Shown: positions 53,470 to 63,286, counted from the first letter of the stretch. The stretch: DNA of 64,000 bases from Bradyrhizobium iriomotense (GCF_018129405.1 NZ_JAFCLP010000021.1:86556-150555), one strand, 5' to 3'. Translations and numbers: made by a program. The notes: generated by a model not told the origin, from the letters alone.

Positions 53470-54531
53470 CTACTTCTTCGCAGGCGCCTGCGGCTGGGCC
53501 GGCGGCACGGTCTCGATCAGCTTGCCGGTGAACACCGGTGCCGAGGTCGGCTGGCCGCTCTGCGAGCCGCCGGCCTGCTCGATGGTGACGGCATAGGTCG
53601 CGCCGTTGACGAGGTCGGCGTCGTAGCCGGCAAGCAGCGGACGCGCGGTGAACTCGCCGGCGCCGATCACGCCGAGCGAGCGCGGGCGCGGCAGCTTGTC
53701 GGAGATCAGCCAGAGCTCAAAACTCTTGCCGGGCTCCGGCGTGGCGCCGACCTTGCGCACGGTGAAATTCCGCGTCGCGCCGTCGATGGTGAGGATGAAG
53801 GCCGGGCCGCCGCCCTGGCCCTGCAGCAGCGCGACATATTGCGACGAGGCAGCGAGCGGAGCCGGTGCCTTCACCTCCACGGTCTGGATGCGCGGCGTGG
53901 GGCGCAACGCGCCCGGCAGCGCGTCGGGCTGGAAGATCTGGAGCGACAGCGTCACCAGCAGCGCGGCCGCGAGCGCGCCGACTGCGGAGGCGATGGTGCG
54001 CCAGCGCTTCACGCGGCCCTCGAGCCGGATCACATTGGTGTTGTCCACGACCGGCGCAGGCGGCGCACGCACGACGTCCGGATCGGGCGCATGGACCTGC
54101 GGCATGAAGACCGGCGCGATGTCGGGGAGCGCATCGGAGGCCGGTCGCGCCGCCTCAGGCTGCTCCGCTGCGGCAGGCTGCGGCTCGGCCGGCGGCGCGC
54201 TGTCCGAAGACGGCGGCGGCGAGGTGGCTTCAAACGAGGACGACTCCGGCGCAGGTGCGGGAGGCGGCGAGGCTTCGGCCTGCGCGGGCGACGCCTGTGC
54301 AAAGTCGGTCCGCACGAGCTCGGCCCTGATGTTCTCCCACACGATCGGACGCGGCTCGATCGTGCCGACCATCTGGTTGAGCACGCCGAGCCGATAGGAC
54401 CAGGCCTGCACGATTTCGGCGAACGCCTTGTCCACCGCCATCATGGTCTCGACCTGCGCGCGCTCGTCGGCGTCGAGCGTACCGAGCGCATATTCCGCGG
54501 CGAGCGCGATATGGTCCTCCGTATAGGCCAT
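53470..54531 (-). CDS. RskA-type anti-sigma factor with long Pro/Ala/Ser linker
   Basis: From ATG 54531 (a TTG lies directly before) the protein has 353 residues. The N-terminus (YTEDHIALAAEYALGTLDADERAQVE, about 2-28) is the sigma-binding helical domain of anti-sigma K/RskA proteins. A long Pro, Ala, Ser and Glu-rich linker spans about 80-165. One membrane helix (IASAVGALAAALLVTLSLQIF, about 183-203) leads to a periplasmic RskA domain (GKSFELWLISDKLPRPRSLGVI). The gene follows the ECF sigma gene by 37 bp, so it should hold that sigma factor inactive until a signal degrades it. Confidence 0.9.
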   Translation of the reverse strand: MAYTEDHIALAAEYALGTLDADERAQVETMMAVDKAFAEIVQAWSYRLGVLNQMVGTIEPRPIVWENIRAELVRTDFAQASPAQAEASPPPAPAPESSSFEATSPPPSSDSAPPAEPQPAAAEQPEAARPASDALPDIAPVFMPQVHAPDPDVVRAPPAPVVDNTNVIRLEGRVKRWRTIASAVGALAAALLVTLSLQIFQPDALPGALRPTPRIQTVEVKAPAPLAASSQYVALLQGQGGGPAFILTIDGATRNFTVRKVGATPEPGKSFELWLISDKLPRPRSLGVIGAGEFTARPLLAGYDADLVNGATYAVTIEQAGGSQSGQPTSAPVFTGKLIETVPPAQPQAPAKK

Positions 54532-54568
54532 CAATTGCGGTCCAGAACCTTCCTCGTCGTCCGAGCCA

Positions 54569-55114
54569 TCACAATCCGAGGCACTCCCGGATATCCAGCA
54601 TGCTGCGCCGCAGCCACGTCTTCACCGTGTTGACGGGCGCGACAAATTTCTCCGCCAATTGCTCGCGGCTCCAGCCGTTGTAATAGGCGAGCAGCACGAG
54701 CTTCTGACGGTCCGGCTCGAGCCGGCCGATGCATTCCAGCAGCCGCTTCAGCTCCTCCGTCATCTCGCGACGCGCCAGCGGATCGGGACTGTCGGCCGCA
54801 ACCTCCATCGCCTGAGGCTCTTCCTCGATGGAGGCTTCCGACTTCTTGCGCACGATGTCGATAGCCCGGTTGCGCGCGATCGACGCCATCCACGTGATCG
54901 GCGACGAGAGCGCCGGATTGAACTGGCCGGCGCTGTTCCAGATCTTGACGTAGGTCTCCTGAATGACCTCCTCTGCGAGATCCTGCCGACGCAAGATACG
55001 GAGCACGACGCCATAGAGTTTCGCGCGCGTGGCGACGTAGAGGCGCTCGAACGCGGCCTGATCGCCCCTGGCGACCGCCTCGATCAGCCCGACCAGATCT
55101 GCCGGCGTCAGCAT
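54569..55114 (-). CDS. ECF-family RNA polymerase sigma factor
   Basis: The 181-residue protein has region 2 (AFERLYVATRAKLYGVVLRILRRQDLAEEVIQETYVKIW) and region 4 (LVLLAYYNGWSREQLAEKFVAPVNTVKTWLRRSMLDIRECL), shown as landmarks. The sequence resembles SigK-type factors that pair with RskA anti-sigma proteins. The anti-sigma gene lies directly downstream. Target promoters cannot be named from here. Confidence 0.93.
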   Translation of the reverse strand: MLTPADLVGLIEAVARGDQAAFERLYVATRAKLYGVVLRILRRQDLAEEVIQETYVKIWNSAGQFNPALSSPITWMASIARNRAIDIVRKKSEASIEEEPQAMEVAADSPDPLARREMTEELKRLLECIGRLEPDRQKLVLLAYYNGWSREQLAEKFVAPVNTVKTWLRRSMLDIRECLGL

Positions 55115-55148
55115 TCAGCCCCCTGAAACGCGGCCCGTCGCTTCCCTT

Positions 55149-55270
55149 CACCTCTCCCCGACGGGGAGAGGTCGATTTGCGCAGCAAATCGGGTGAGGGG
55201 GCGCAGGGCTGACGGGGGACCGTCACCCCTCACCCGGCGCTCCGCGCCGACCTCTCCCAAGGGAGAGGTG
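55149..55270. repeat. GC-rich palindromic repeat cluster
   Basis: CACCTCTCCCCGACGGGGAGAGGT (described by its arms CTCTCCCC and GGGGAGAG, 55149-55172) is followed by GGGTGAGGGG (55191-55200) and its inverted CCCCTCACCC (55226-55235), then another CTCTCCC/GGGAGAG hairpin near 55250-55268. It lies between the sigma factor gene and fliJ and is of the same kind as the repeat at 15832. Confidence 0.75.
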
Positions 55271-55371
55271 GGCACCGCCGTCGCTGGCACAGCATTCATT
55301 CCCGCTACCATAGCGCGCGGCAAAGCCGACCACCAAGGGGCGTGGCGCCGCGCTGTGGACAGCCCATACGA

Positions 55372-55398
55372 AAACCCGGACCTTGCGGGTCCGGGTTT
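55372..55398 (-). terminator. Terminator after fliJ
   Basis: AAACCCGGACC (55372-55382) pairs with GGTCCGGGTTT (55388-55398), an 11-bp stem with a 5-base loop. On the minus strand the stem ends in TTTTCG. It lies 33 bp after the fliJ stop codon. Confidence 0.75.
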
Positions 55399-55430
55399 GG
55401 CAAATTCTCGGCAGGTTTGCGGCTAGCGCG

Positions 55431-55850
55431 TCAGGCGACGGCGCCGATGCGGGCGCGCATCAGGCCGATGCTGTCGAGGTCAGCCTGCTCGCGGGCGTTC
55501 TCCTCGGCGCGTTCGCGGGCCTGGTCGCGCTCGTCGAGGAGCTCGACCTTCTTCAGCTCCTCGAAGGCCTCGGCCAAAGCGGCCTTGGCTTCATCGAGCT
55601 GGCCCTTGAGCTCGTCGGCCGAGCGGGTCAGGTTCTCGCGGCGCTGGATCGCGGCCTTGGCGTAGGTCGGATAGGCGAAGTGCGAGGGATCGTTGATCCC
55701 GGCACGGTCCTGCTCGGTCTGGATCTCGCGTTCGAGATCGACCGACATCCGCTGGAAGTCGGCGATCATGGTCTCGATCTGGGTGACCCGGCGGCGCTTC
55801 TCGTCGACCTGAAACTTCTTCAGGCGGATGAGGGTATCACGTGACTTCAT
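55431..55850 (-). CDS. fliJ: Flagellar export chaperone FliJ
   Basis: The 139-residue protein is almost entirely coiled coil (RLKKFQVDEKRRRVTQIETMI, then NLTRSADELKGQLDEAKAALAEAFEELKKVELLDERDQARERAEE). This and the position behind fliI identify FliJ, which acts with the FliI ATPase and FlhA in flagellar export. The gap to fliI is about 130 bp. Confidence 0.9.
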   Translation of the reverse strand: MKSRDTLIRLKKFQVDEKRRRVTQIETMIADFQRMSVDLEREIQTEQDRAGINDPSHFAYPTYAKAAIQRRENLTRSADELKGQLDEAKAALAEAFEELKKVELLDERDQARERAEENAREQADLDSIGLMRARIGAVA

Positions 55851-55979
55851 CGACTCGTACTCCCCAGAAGTCCCCTAGCTGCAAGACATACACACATTGG
55901 GACGGCACCGGTCTCCCCACAGGCCCTGTGAGGGCCAAGACCGGCTCTGCTACTGTGATAGGATGATGACCTGACAAAG

Positions 55980-57305
55980 TTAGCGTTCCGTTTCCAAATT
56001 GCCGAGGATTTGCGCCAACTGCCGGTAGCCGTCCGCCAGCGAGGCACTTTCGTCCTTGCGCTGCCGCAGGAACGCTTCCAGCGGCTCGTGCAGGCGGATC
56101 GCCTCGTCCACCTCGGGGCTCGAGCCGGCCCGGTAGGCCCCCAGCCGGATCAATTCCTCCATGTCGGCATAGGTCGCCATCACCGCCCGCGCCTTCTGGA
56201 TGGTCGGCCAGAACTGCGGATCGGCCGATTTCGGCATGGTCCGGGAGACGGATTTGAGGATGTTGATGGCGGGGTAGCGGCCGCGCTCGGCGATCGAGCG
56301 CTGCATCACGATATGACCGTCGAGGATGCCGCGGACGGCGTCCGCGATCGGCTCGTTGTGGTCATCGCCATCGACCAGCACCGTGAAGATCGCGGTGATG
56401 GCGCCCTCACCGAGGCCCGGCCCGGCCCGCTCCAGAAGCTTCGGCAGCTCGGTGAACACGGTCGGCGTATAGCCCTTGGCGGTCGGCGGCTCGCCGGCGG
56501 ACAGGCCGATCTCGCGCTGGGCCATGGCAAAGCGCGTCACCGAGTCCATCAGGCAGAGCACGTCCTGGTCCTCGTCGCGAAAATACTCGGCAACCGCGAG
56601 CGTCAGATACGCCGCCTGGCGGCGCATCAGCGCCGGCTCGTCGGAGGTTGCGACCACGACGACGGAACGCGCGAGGCCCTCCTCGCCGAGATCGTCCTGC
56701 AGGAATTCCTGCACCTCGCGGCCGCGTTCGCCGATCAGCCCGATGACGCTGACGGCGGCATCGACGTTGCGCGCCAGCATCGACAGCAGCACCGATTTGC
56801 CGACGCCGGACCCCGCGAAAATGCCCATGCGCTGGCCGCGGCAGCAGGTGAGAAAGGTGTTCATGGCGCGCACGCCGAGGTCCAGCGGGCTACCGACGCG
56901 CTTGCGCGAATGCGCCGGCGGCGGCGTATTGCGGAACGGCATCGGCGAGGTGCCCTGCGGCAGCGGCCCCTTGCCGTCGATCGGCTCGCCCAGCGCGTTG
57001 ACCACACGGCCGAGCCAGGCTGACGAGGGCCGCACCTGGTTGGCCGCATTGGCGATGACCGCCTTGCAGCCGCGGCGCACGCCATCGAGCCCGGCGAACG
57101 GCATCACGACGGCGTTGTTGCCGGAGAAGCCGATCACCTCGCAGGGGATGAAACGGTTGGCGCCGGTTTCGATCACGAGCCGCGCGCCGACCGACATCGC
57201 ATGGATGGGACCTGCCACCTCGACCATCAGGCCGCGCACGCCGACCACGCGGCCATAGATGTTGACGCCGTCGATGTCGCCGATCTGTTCGGCAAGAGCC
57301 TTCAT
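55980..57305 (-). CDS. fliI: Flagellum-specific ATPase FliI
   Basis: The 441-residue protein has the Walker A GSGVGKS near residue 165, the type III ATPase motif and [21 protein letters not shown], plus [15 protein letters not shown]. It energises the export of flagellar components with FliJ and FliH. The start MKALAEQ at 57305 is preceded by three micro-ORFs, each beginning MKA and overlapping the next by ATGA. The gene is divergent from ctrA. Confidence 0.97.
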   Translation of the reverse strand: MKALAEQIGDIDGVNIYGRVVGVRGLMVEVAGPIHAMSVGARLVIETGANRFIPCEVIGFSGNNAVVMPFAGLDGVRRGCKAVIANAANQVRPSSAWLGRVVNALGEPIDGKGPLPQGTSPMPFRNTPPPAHSRKRVGSPLDLGVRAMNTFLTCCRGQRMGIFAGSGVGKSVLLSMLARNVDAAVSVIGLIGERGREVQEFLQDDLGEEGLARSVVVVATSDEPALMRRQAAYLTLAVAEYFRDEDQDVLCLMDSVTRFAMAQREIGLSAGEPPTAKGYTPTVFTELPKLLERAGPGLGEGAITAIFTVLVDGDDHNEPIADAVRGILDGHIVMQRSIAERGRYPAINILKSVSRTMPKSADPQFWPTIQKARAVMATYADMEELIRLGAYRAGSSPEVDEAIRLHEPLEAFLRQRKDESASLADGYRQLAQILGNLETER

Positions 57306-57350
57306 ACAGGAGCCTTCATAAGGGCCACGCCTTCATAAGAGGGCTTTCAT
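57302..57350 (-). promoter_or_regulatory. Ladder of three overlapping micro-ORFs leading into fliI
   Basis: On the minus strand four ATGAAxGC copies lie in a row. Reading them gives MKALL-stop (57350-57333), MKAWPL-stop (57336-57316), MKAPV-stop (57319-57302) and then the fliI start MKALAEQ (57305). Each stop TGA overlaps the following ATG as ATGA. The GAAGG inside a copy can serve as ribosome binding site of the next start, 7-10 bases away. This may be a coupled re-initiation leader for fliI, or duplications of the fliI start. Confidence 0.6.
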
Positions 57351-57421
57351 GAGGTGATCGCCGTCGTGCTCCGGGTCTTCACGGTGAAACTCTTAAGTTT
57401 CGCCATATTTCTGAACGGCGC

Positions 57422-57436
57422 TTAACTTCGTGTTTA
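57422..57436. promoter_or_regulatory. CtrA-like box between fliI and ctrA
   Basis: TTAA (57422-57425), seven bases, TTTA (57433-57436), one base from the consensus TTAA-N7-TTAA. It lies 117 bp before the fliI start and in the common upstream region with ctrA. Confidence 0.45.
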
Positions 57437-57502
57437 CCCGCATCATTAATCATTGCGTCACTGTCTTTGTGACTGAGCGCGTCTCCCCTTCAGAAGAAGG
57501 CT

Positions 57503-57672
57503 GAGTCGCGGGAGTCGGTTAGGCCCGTCTCTTAAAGTGGAGCTTGAACAGAACCGGGTAACGAAAGCTGCTTCCCGCGCAAGACCTTAGGGCGATTCGA
57601 CAAAAATTGCACCGGGGGGACTTGCGTTCCAGAATCAGAGTTTGTTAACCATCTGTTGTCAGGATCCGAATC
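57503..57672. promoter_or_regulatory. GANTC cluster and CtrA half-site upstream of ctrA
   Basis: Five GANTC sites, the CcrM methylation target, occur within 170 bp: 57503, 57512, 57594, 57632 and 57668. Chance would give less than one. A CtrA half-site TTAACCAT lies at 57645-57652. In Caulobacter ctrA transcription is linked to GANTC methylation and to CtrA itself, so a similar cell-cycle circuit is plausible here. Confidence 0.55.
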
Positions 57673-57751
57673 AGTTGTTCAAAGGCGTTTTGTTGAGTGC
57701 CGCGAATGCGGCCGACCTGACGCCCAGGAGCGGCGACTATGGGGAACTGGC

Positions 57752-58453
<702 letters not shown>

Positions 58454-58503
58454 TCCTGGGTTTACGTCGCAAGCCCTCCCGGGCTTGCTCCTCCCAGCCT
58501 GGA

Positions 58504-58534
58504 CCCCGCCGCAAATGGCGGGGTTTTCGTTTTT
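58504..58534 (+). terminator. Rho-independent terminator of ctrA
   Basis: CCCCGCC (58504-58510) pairs with GGCGGGG (58517-58523), followed by TTTTCGTTTTT. It lies 50 bp after the ctrA stop codon. Confidence 0.9.
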
Positions 58535-58623
58535 GGGGACACCGATGCGGCTTCGTCGCCGTCCGGCCGTTGAACCGCTATCCTTCTCCCGCCGACGAAT
58601 GGTCGCTGCACGATGGGGGAACG

Positions 58624-59028
58624 ATGATCCTGCAATCACTCGCCGGCCTGCCCGCCTTCCTGGTCTATTTCTGCACCGGGTTGATCGCGATCGTGGCGTA
58701 TCTGTTCGTCTATACCCGCATCACCCCCTACAACGAGTTCCAGCTGATCCGCGACAATGAGCCGGCCGCCGCGATCGCGCTCGGCCTCAGCCTGCTCGGC
58801 TTCGTGGCGCCGCTGGTCAGCGCCATCGCGCATTCGGCCAATGTGCTGGACTGCCTGATCTGGGCGATGATCGCGCTGGTCGTGCAGGTGATCGTGTTCT
58901 TTCTCGTCAAGGTGCCGGTGCCGAACCTGTCGGCGCGGATCGCCGCCGGCGAGCTTGCGCCGGCCATCTGGCTCGGCCTGTCCTCGCTCGCCGCGGGCCT
59001 CCTCAACGCCGCCTGCATGATCTACTGA
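58624..59028 (+). CDS. DUF350 (YjfL-like) membrane protein
   Basis: ATG 58624 has GGGGGAACG upstream and gives 134 residues with four hydrophobic segments. The pattern YFCTGLIAIVAYLFVYTRITPYNEFQLIRDNEPAAAIALG is the DUF350 signature (landmark). E. coli YjfL belongs to the same family and lies near YjfC and YgiC-type genes. The function is unknown. It begins an operon with the two following genes. Confidence 0.85.
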   Translation: MILQSLAGLPAFLVYFCTGLIAIVAYLFVYTRITPYNEFQLIRDNEPAAAIALGLSLLGFVAPLVSAIAHSANVLDCLIWAMIALVVQVIVFFLVKVPVPNLSARIAAGELAPAIWLGLSSLAAGLLNAACMIY

Positions 59029-59042
59029 CATGATCAACTGAT

Positions 59043-59438
59043 ATGGCCAACAAACCCACCAGCAAGGAGTTCGGCAAGCGCCGGCCGTCGGTGCCGCCGA
59101 CACCGCGCGCGCCGGTGAAGCGCTCCGGCCATGTCGCGCTCCTGGTGATGGGCACGATCGCGGTCGGCACCACCGCCTATACGCTGATGCCGCGACAGAC
59201 TTGCGAGCCCCCTCCTCCCGGGACGGATCCAACGGTGCAGACGAGCACCGCGTGCAGCAGCAGCAGAAGCAGCTCTTCGGGCGGCAGCGGCGGCTCGGGC
59301 TCATCGTCTCGATCGAGCTTCTTCAGCAGCGATTCCTCGAGCCATTCCTCGTCGAGCACGTCATACGACTCGGGCCACAGCAGCGTGAGCCGCGGCGGCT
59401 TCGGCTCGTTCGGCCACGGCTTTTCGGGCGGAGGCTGA
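59043..59438 (+). CDS. Ser/Gly-rich single-span protein (YgiB/DUF1190-like by context)
   Basis: The 131-residue protein has a basic N-terminus, one membrane or signal segment (HVALLVMGTIAVGTTAYTLM) and a long Ser/Gly-rich tail that ends SVSRGGFGSFGHGFSGGG. The ending RGGFG resembles the C-terminus of YgiB (DUF1190), which accompanies YgiC in E. coli. The serine-rich part (about residues 70-110) is repetitive. It lies between DUF350 and the glutathionylspermidine synthase-like gene, which supports the YgiB-type assignment. Confidence 0.6.
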   Translation: MANKPTSKEFGKRRPSVPPTPRAPVKRSGHVALLVMGTIAVGTTAYTLMPRQTCEPPPPGTDPTVQTSTACSSSRSSSSGGSGGSGSSSRSSFFSSDSSSHSSSSTSYDSGHSSVSRGGFGSFGHGFSGGG

Positions 59439-59441
59439 TCC

Positions 59442-60602
59442 ATGCAGCGCATCACCTGCCTCGAGCGCGACGACTGGCGAGAGACCGCAGCGCAATGCGG
59501 CTTCGTCTTCCACACCGTCGGCGGCGACCGCTATTGGGACGAGCGCGCCTATTACGCCTTCACGCTCGACGAGATCGAGCGCGGCATCGAGACGCCGACC
59601 GGCGAGATCGACGCGATGTGCCTTGAGCTTGCCGGCCGCGTGATCGGCGACGAGCGGCATCTGCGGCGCCTGAAGATTCCGGAGGCATTCTGGAGCCTGA
59701 TCGCCGAGAGCTGGGAGCGTGACGACCGCAGCCTCTATGGTCGGCTCGACCTGAAGTTCGACGGCAAGTCGCCGGCAAAGCTGCTCGAATACAACGCGGA
59801 TACGCCGACCTCGATCTTCGAGGCTGCCGTATTCCAATGGACCTGGCTCGAACAGGCGATCGAGCGCCGCATCGTTCCCTCGCGCGCCGATCAGTTCAAC
59901 TCCATCCACGAGCGGCTGATCGAGGCATGGAAGACGATCGCCGCCGGCCGTCACCTGCATCTCACCGGCACCACCGGCAATGACGAGGACGCCGGCACGC
60001 TCGCCTATCTCGAAGACACGGCACGCCAGGCCGGACTCTCGACCACGCTGCTCGACATCGAACAAGTCGGCTGGCGCGATGAGGACGGCGGCTTCGTCGA
60101 TCTCGACGATGCCGACATCGCGCTCGTCTTCAAGCTCTATCCCTGGGAATGGATGTTCCAGGACGCCTTCGGCGCAAAGCTCAAGGACGCCCCGACGCGC
60201 TGGATCGAGCCGCCATGGAAGGCGGTGCTCTCCAACAAGGGCATCCTGCCGCTGCTCTGGGAGATGTTTCCGAACCATCCCAATCTGCTGCCGGCCTTCT
60301 TCGAGGACGATCCACGTTCCGCTGAACTCGGAACGTCCTATGTGCGCAAGCCGCTGCTATCGCGCGAAGGCGCCAATGTCACGCTGGTGTCGGGCGGCAT
60401 GCCGCTCGACGAGCAGGCGGGCCCCTACGGCTCCGAAGGCTTTGTGCGACAGGCGCTGTCGCCGCTGCCAAATTTTTCAGGCTTCTATCCGGTGATCGGA
60501 AGCTGGCTGGTGAACCACGAGCCGTGCGGTCTGTCGATCCGCGAGGACGAGAGCCCGATCACGGGCAACAGCTCGCGGTTTCTGCCGCATGCGATTTTGT
60601 GA
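59442..60602 (+). CDS. Glutathionylspermidine synthase-like ATP-grasp enzyme (YgiC/YjfC type)
   Basis: The 386-residue protein has the family pattern CLERDDWRETAAQCGFVFHT at the start, LLEYNADTPTSIFEAAVFQW in the ATP-grasp core, and PLLSREGANVTLVSGG near the C-terminus. It lacks the amidase domain of full-length GspS, as YgiC and YjfC do. The family joins an amine to a carboxyl group with ATP; the substrate of YgiC-type members is not settled. It ends a three-gene operon with DUF350 and the YgiB-like gene. Confidence 0.88.
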   Translation: MQRITCLERDDWRETAAQCGFVFHTVGGDRYWDERAYYAFTLDEIERGIETPTGEIDAMCLELAGRVIGDERHLRRLKIPEAFWSLIAESWERDDRSLYGRLDLKFDGKSPAKLLEYNADTPTSIFEAAVFQWTWLEQAIERRIVPSRADQFNSIHERLIEAWKTIAAGRHLHLTGTTGNDEDAGTLAYLEDTARQAGLSTTLLDIEQVGWRDEDGGFVDLDDADIALVFKLYPWEWMFQDAFGAKLKDAPTRWIEPPWKAVLSNKGILPLLWEMFPNHPNLLPAFFEDDPRSAELGTSYVRKPLLSREGANVTLVSGGMPLDEQAGPYGSEGFVRQALSPLPNFSGFYPVIGSWLVNHEPCGLSIREDESPITGNSSRFLPHAIL

Positions 60603-60609
60603 AGTCTCT

Positions 60610-60754
60610 GTCATTCCGGGGCGCGACGTAGTCGCGAGCCCGGAATCCATAACCACAGGCGGATCGAACAGCCCCACGTCTAACCGCCTGCCTATTTCAA
60701 TGGCCTGTGGTTATGGATTCCGGGCTCCGCGCTGATGCGCGGCCCCGGAATGAC
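60610..60754. repeat. Long palindromic repeat (GTCATTCCGGGGCGCG family)
   Basis: The left arm (60610-60660) begins GTCATTCCGGGGCGCGAC and ends CATAACCACAGGC; the right arm (60703-60754) is its inverted copy and ends GGAATGAC. It lies between convergent genes and resembles the interrupted copy at 44466. Confidence 0.85.
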
Positions 60755-60764
60755 GAAGAGAAGA

Positions 60765-61637
60765 TCACCTCGCAGCTGCAACCTTCTGCGGCTGCGGCAT
60801 CAGCCCGCCCATCGCCCGGCCGGAGCGCGCGGGGTTGAGCTGATAGAGGCCGCGACGCTCGGTGATCGGGCGGAACGTGTCGGTGATACCGACGACGGAT
60901 TCGGCGGCGCCGAGCAGCAGCGTGCCGTCGGCCTCCATCGCCTTGGCCATGCGCTCGAAGATCACCGCCTTGGTGTCCTGGTCGAAATAGATCAGCACGT
61001 TGCGGCAGAAGATCACGTCGAACGTGCCGAGATGGGAGAAGTCCTGGAGCAGATTGAGCTGGCGGAACTGCACCATGGCGCGAATGTCGGCATTGAGCTG
61101 CCAGAGCTCGCCGACTTGCGTGAAGTATTTCATCAGGTGCTGGATCGGCAGGCCGCGCTGCACCTCGAACTGGCTGTAGACGCCGGCCTTGGATTTCTCC
61201 AGCACCTCCTGCGACAGATCGGTGGCGACGATCTCGATGCGCCAGCCGGCGAGGACCGCGCCCATCTCCTTCACGCACATTGCGATCGAATAGGGCTCCT
61301 GCCCCGTCGACGAGGCCGCCGACCAGATCCGCAAGCTCTTGCGTGCCGCGCGCACCTGGATCAGGCCCGGCAGAATGGTGTCGCGCAAGTGGTCAAACGG
61401 GATCTTGTCGCGATAGAAGAAGGTCTCGTTGGTGGTCATGGCTTCGACCACGTCGGTCGCAAGCCGGCCGTCGCCGTTCCTGATCTTCAGCACGAGATCG
61501 GGAATGCCTGACAGGCTCGCCTTGCGCGCGAGCGGCAGCAGCCGGCTCTCGACCAGGTACTGCTTGTCGGGCGAGAGATCGAGGCCCGAGCGCTCCTTCA
61601 GGAACTTGCGCAGATAATCGTAATCCGCGGGCGTCAC
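60765..61637 (-). CDS. cheR: Chemotaxis protein methyltransferase CheR
   Basis: The 290-residue protein has the CheR N-terminal helical domain ([29 protein letters not shown]), NETFFYRD, and the SAM-binding part with [16 protein letters not shown] and [13 protein letters not shown] (landmarks). It methylates glutamates of chemoreceptors. The start overlaps the cheB stop by ATGA. Confidence 0.96.
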   Translation of the reverse strand: MTPADYDYLRKFLKERSGLDLSPDKQYLVESRLLPLARKASLSGIPDLVLKIRNGDGRLATDVVEAMTTNETFFYRDKIPFDHLRDTILPGLIQVRAARKSLRIWSAASSTGQEPYSIAMCVKEMGAVLAGWRIEIVATDLSQEVLEKSKAGVYSQFEVQRGLPIQHLMKYFTQVGELWQLNADIRAMVQFRQLNLLQDFSHLGTFDVIFCRNVLIYFDQDTKAVIFERMAKAMEADGTLLLGAAESVVGITDTFRPITERRGLYQLNPARSGRAMGGLMPQPQKVAAAR

Positions 61638-62845
61638 GAGCGGTCTCCCGCGAACAGGCGGTTGACCTTGGCGCCGATCTGGTTGAGCGGCAGGATCGCT
61701 GCGCAGATGCCGGCATTGGCGGCCGCACCCGGCATGCCCCAGACCACGCTGGAGGCTTCGTCCTGCGCAATCACGCTGCCGCCGGCCGCTACGATGTCCT
61801 TGCCGCCGCGCATGCCGTCCGAGCCCATGCCCGTCAGGATCACCGAGAGGATGGCGCCATGCCAGATGTCGATGGCGGAGGTGAAGAGCGGATCGACCGC
61901 CGGCTTGCAGAAATTGACGGCGGGACCGTCGTCGAGCGCAATCGCGACGTCCGCGCCGCTGCGCGCGAGGCGCATATGCTTGCCGCCGGGCGCAAGGTAG
62001 ATGCGTCCCGGCTTCACCGGCTCGCCGTCAACCGCCTCTGCTGCCGGGCGGCGGCTCGAACGCGCCAGATGCTCGGCAAGAATGGTGGTGAAGGTCGGCG
62101 GCATGTGCTGGGTGATCAGCACCGGGAAGCGGTCGATCACCGGCCCGAGCTCGGTGACGAGCGCCATCAGCGCCTGCGGACCACCGGTCGAGGAGCCGAT
62201 CAGCAGCACCTTCGGGGCCTGGGTCGAGAACGGACGCGTCGACAGCACTCCAGAGGACGGAGCATGCACGGCCGGAGCGGGTGCCGGCGCGGCAGGCCGC
62301 GTGACGGCCGGTGCACGCGCAGCCGGGGTAGTCGGAGCAGCAGGGCTCGCCGGCGCGATCGGCGGGCTCGCAACCGCGGGCTTGCGACGCAGCCGCGCAC
62401 CGAGATGGCGGATCTTCTGGATCAGGTCGTGATGGAAGGTGTCGGCGGCCGACGCCTCGCGCGTCGATTCCGGCTTCGGAATGTAATCGGCCGCGCCGAG
62501 CGACAGCGCCTTGAAGCTGACCTCCGCGTTGCGGCGGGTCAGCGTCGAGGCCATGATGATGACGAGATCGCGCTTCTTCGCCAGCAATTTCGGCAGCGCC
62601 GAGATGCCGTCGAGCTCGGGCATTTCGATGTCGAGCACGGCGACATCGGGGTTGATGCGTTCGAGCTGGTTGACCGCCTCGAGCCCGGTGCGCAAGGAAG
62701 CAGCGACCTCCATGTCGTGCTCGGCGCCGATCCAGCGCGAGATCAGACCGCGGATGACGACGGAGTCGTCAACGATCATCACCCGCAGCGGCCCGGCTTC
62801 GCGCGACGTGCCCGTGGTCGAATTACCTGCGAACGCAACACTCAT
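61634..62845 (-). CDS. cheB: Chemotaxis response regulator / protein-glutamate methylesterase CheB
   Basis: The 403-residue protein has a receiver domain with Asp about residue 69 ([13 protein letters not shown]), an Ala/Pro-rich linker (about 150-200) and the methylesterase domain with [10 protein letters not shown] (Ser), QHMPPTFT (His) and [10 protein letters not shown] (Asp). It removes methyl groups from chemoreceptors when phosphorylated. The linker is long and disordered compared with E. coli CheB (349 residues). It is coupled to cheR by a four-base overlap. Confidence 0.96.
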   Translation of the reverse strand: MSVAFAGNSTTGTSREAGPLRVMIVDDSVVIRGLISRWIGAEHDMEVAASLRTGLEAVNQLERINPDVAVLDIEMPELDGISALPKLLAKKRDLVIIMASTLTRRNAEVSFKALSLGAADYIPKPESTREASAADTFHHDLIQKIRHLGARLRRKPAVASPPIAPASPAAPTTPAARAPAVTRPAAPAPAPAVHAPSSGVLSTRPFSTQAPKVLLIGSSTGGPQALMALVTELGPVIDRFPVLITQHMPPTFTTILAEHLARSSRRPAAEAVDGEPVKPGRIYLAPGGKHMRLARSGADVAIALDDGPAVNFCKPAVDPLFTSAIDIWHGAILSVILTGMGSDGMRGGKDIVAAGGSVIAQDEASSVVWGMPGAAANAGICAAILPLNQIGAKVNRLFAGDRS

Positions 62846-62920
62846 TACTCACCAACTCAGACTGAAACGGTTCAGTTGAAAACAATCGCCGAAGGATCCG
62901 TTCAGCCTCCGGGCGGTCGC

Positions 62921-63286
62921 TCAGATAAGTCCGACTTCCTGGAATTTCGCCGTCACGATGTCCTTGTCGAACGGCTTCATGATGTATTCGTTGGCACCGG
63001 CGTGCAGCGCGCGCGCAATGTGCGCGACATCGTTCTCGGTGGTGCAGAACACCACCTTGGGCTGGTCGCCGCCGGGCATGCGGCGGAGATGGCCGAGGAA
63101 CTCGTAGCCATCCATGACCGGCATGTTCCAGTCGAGCAGCACCGCATCGGGCAGGCCGCGCTTGCAGGCCTCCAGCGCCTTCTCACCGTCCTCGGCTTCG
63201 AGGATCTGGAAGTCGAGGCCCTCCAGGATCCGGCGCGCAACCTTGCGGATGACGCTGGAATCATCAACGACGAGACAAGTTCGCAT
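62921..63286 (-). CDS. cheY: Chemotaxis response regulator CheY
   Basis: From ATG 63286 the protein is 121 residues, a lone receiver domain. It has the acidic pair CLVVDDSSVIR, the phosphorylated Asp in AVLLDWNMPVMDG and the Lys in YIMKPFDKD. It transmits the CheA signal to the motor or to another response partner. The gene lies between cheW and cheB in a leftward operon. Confidence 0.95.
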   Translation of the reverse strand: MRTCLVVDDSSVIRKVARRILEGLDFQILEAEDGEKALEACKRGLPDAVLLDWNMPVMDGYEFLGHLRRMPGGDQPKVVFCTTENDVAHIARALHAGANEYIMKPFDKDIVTAKFQEVGLI

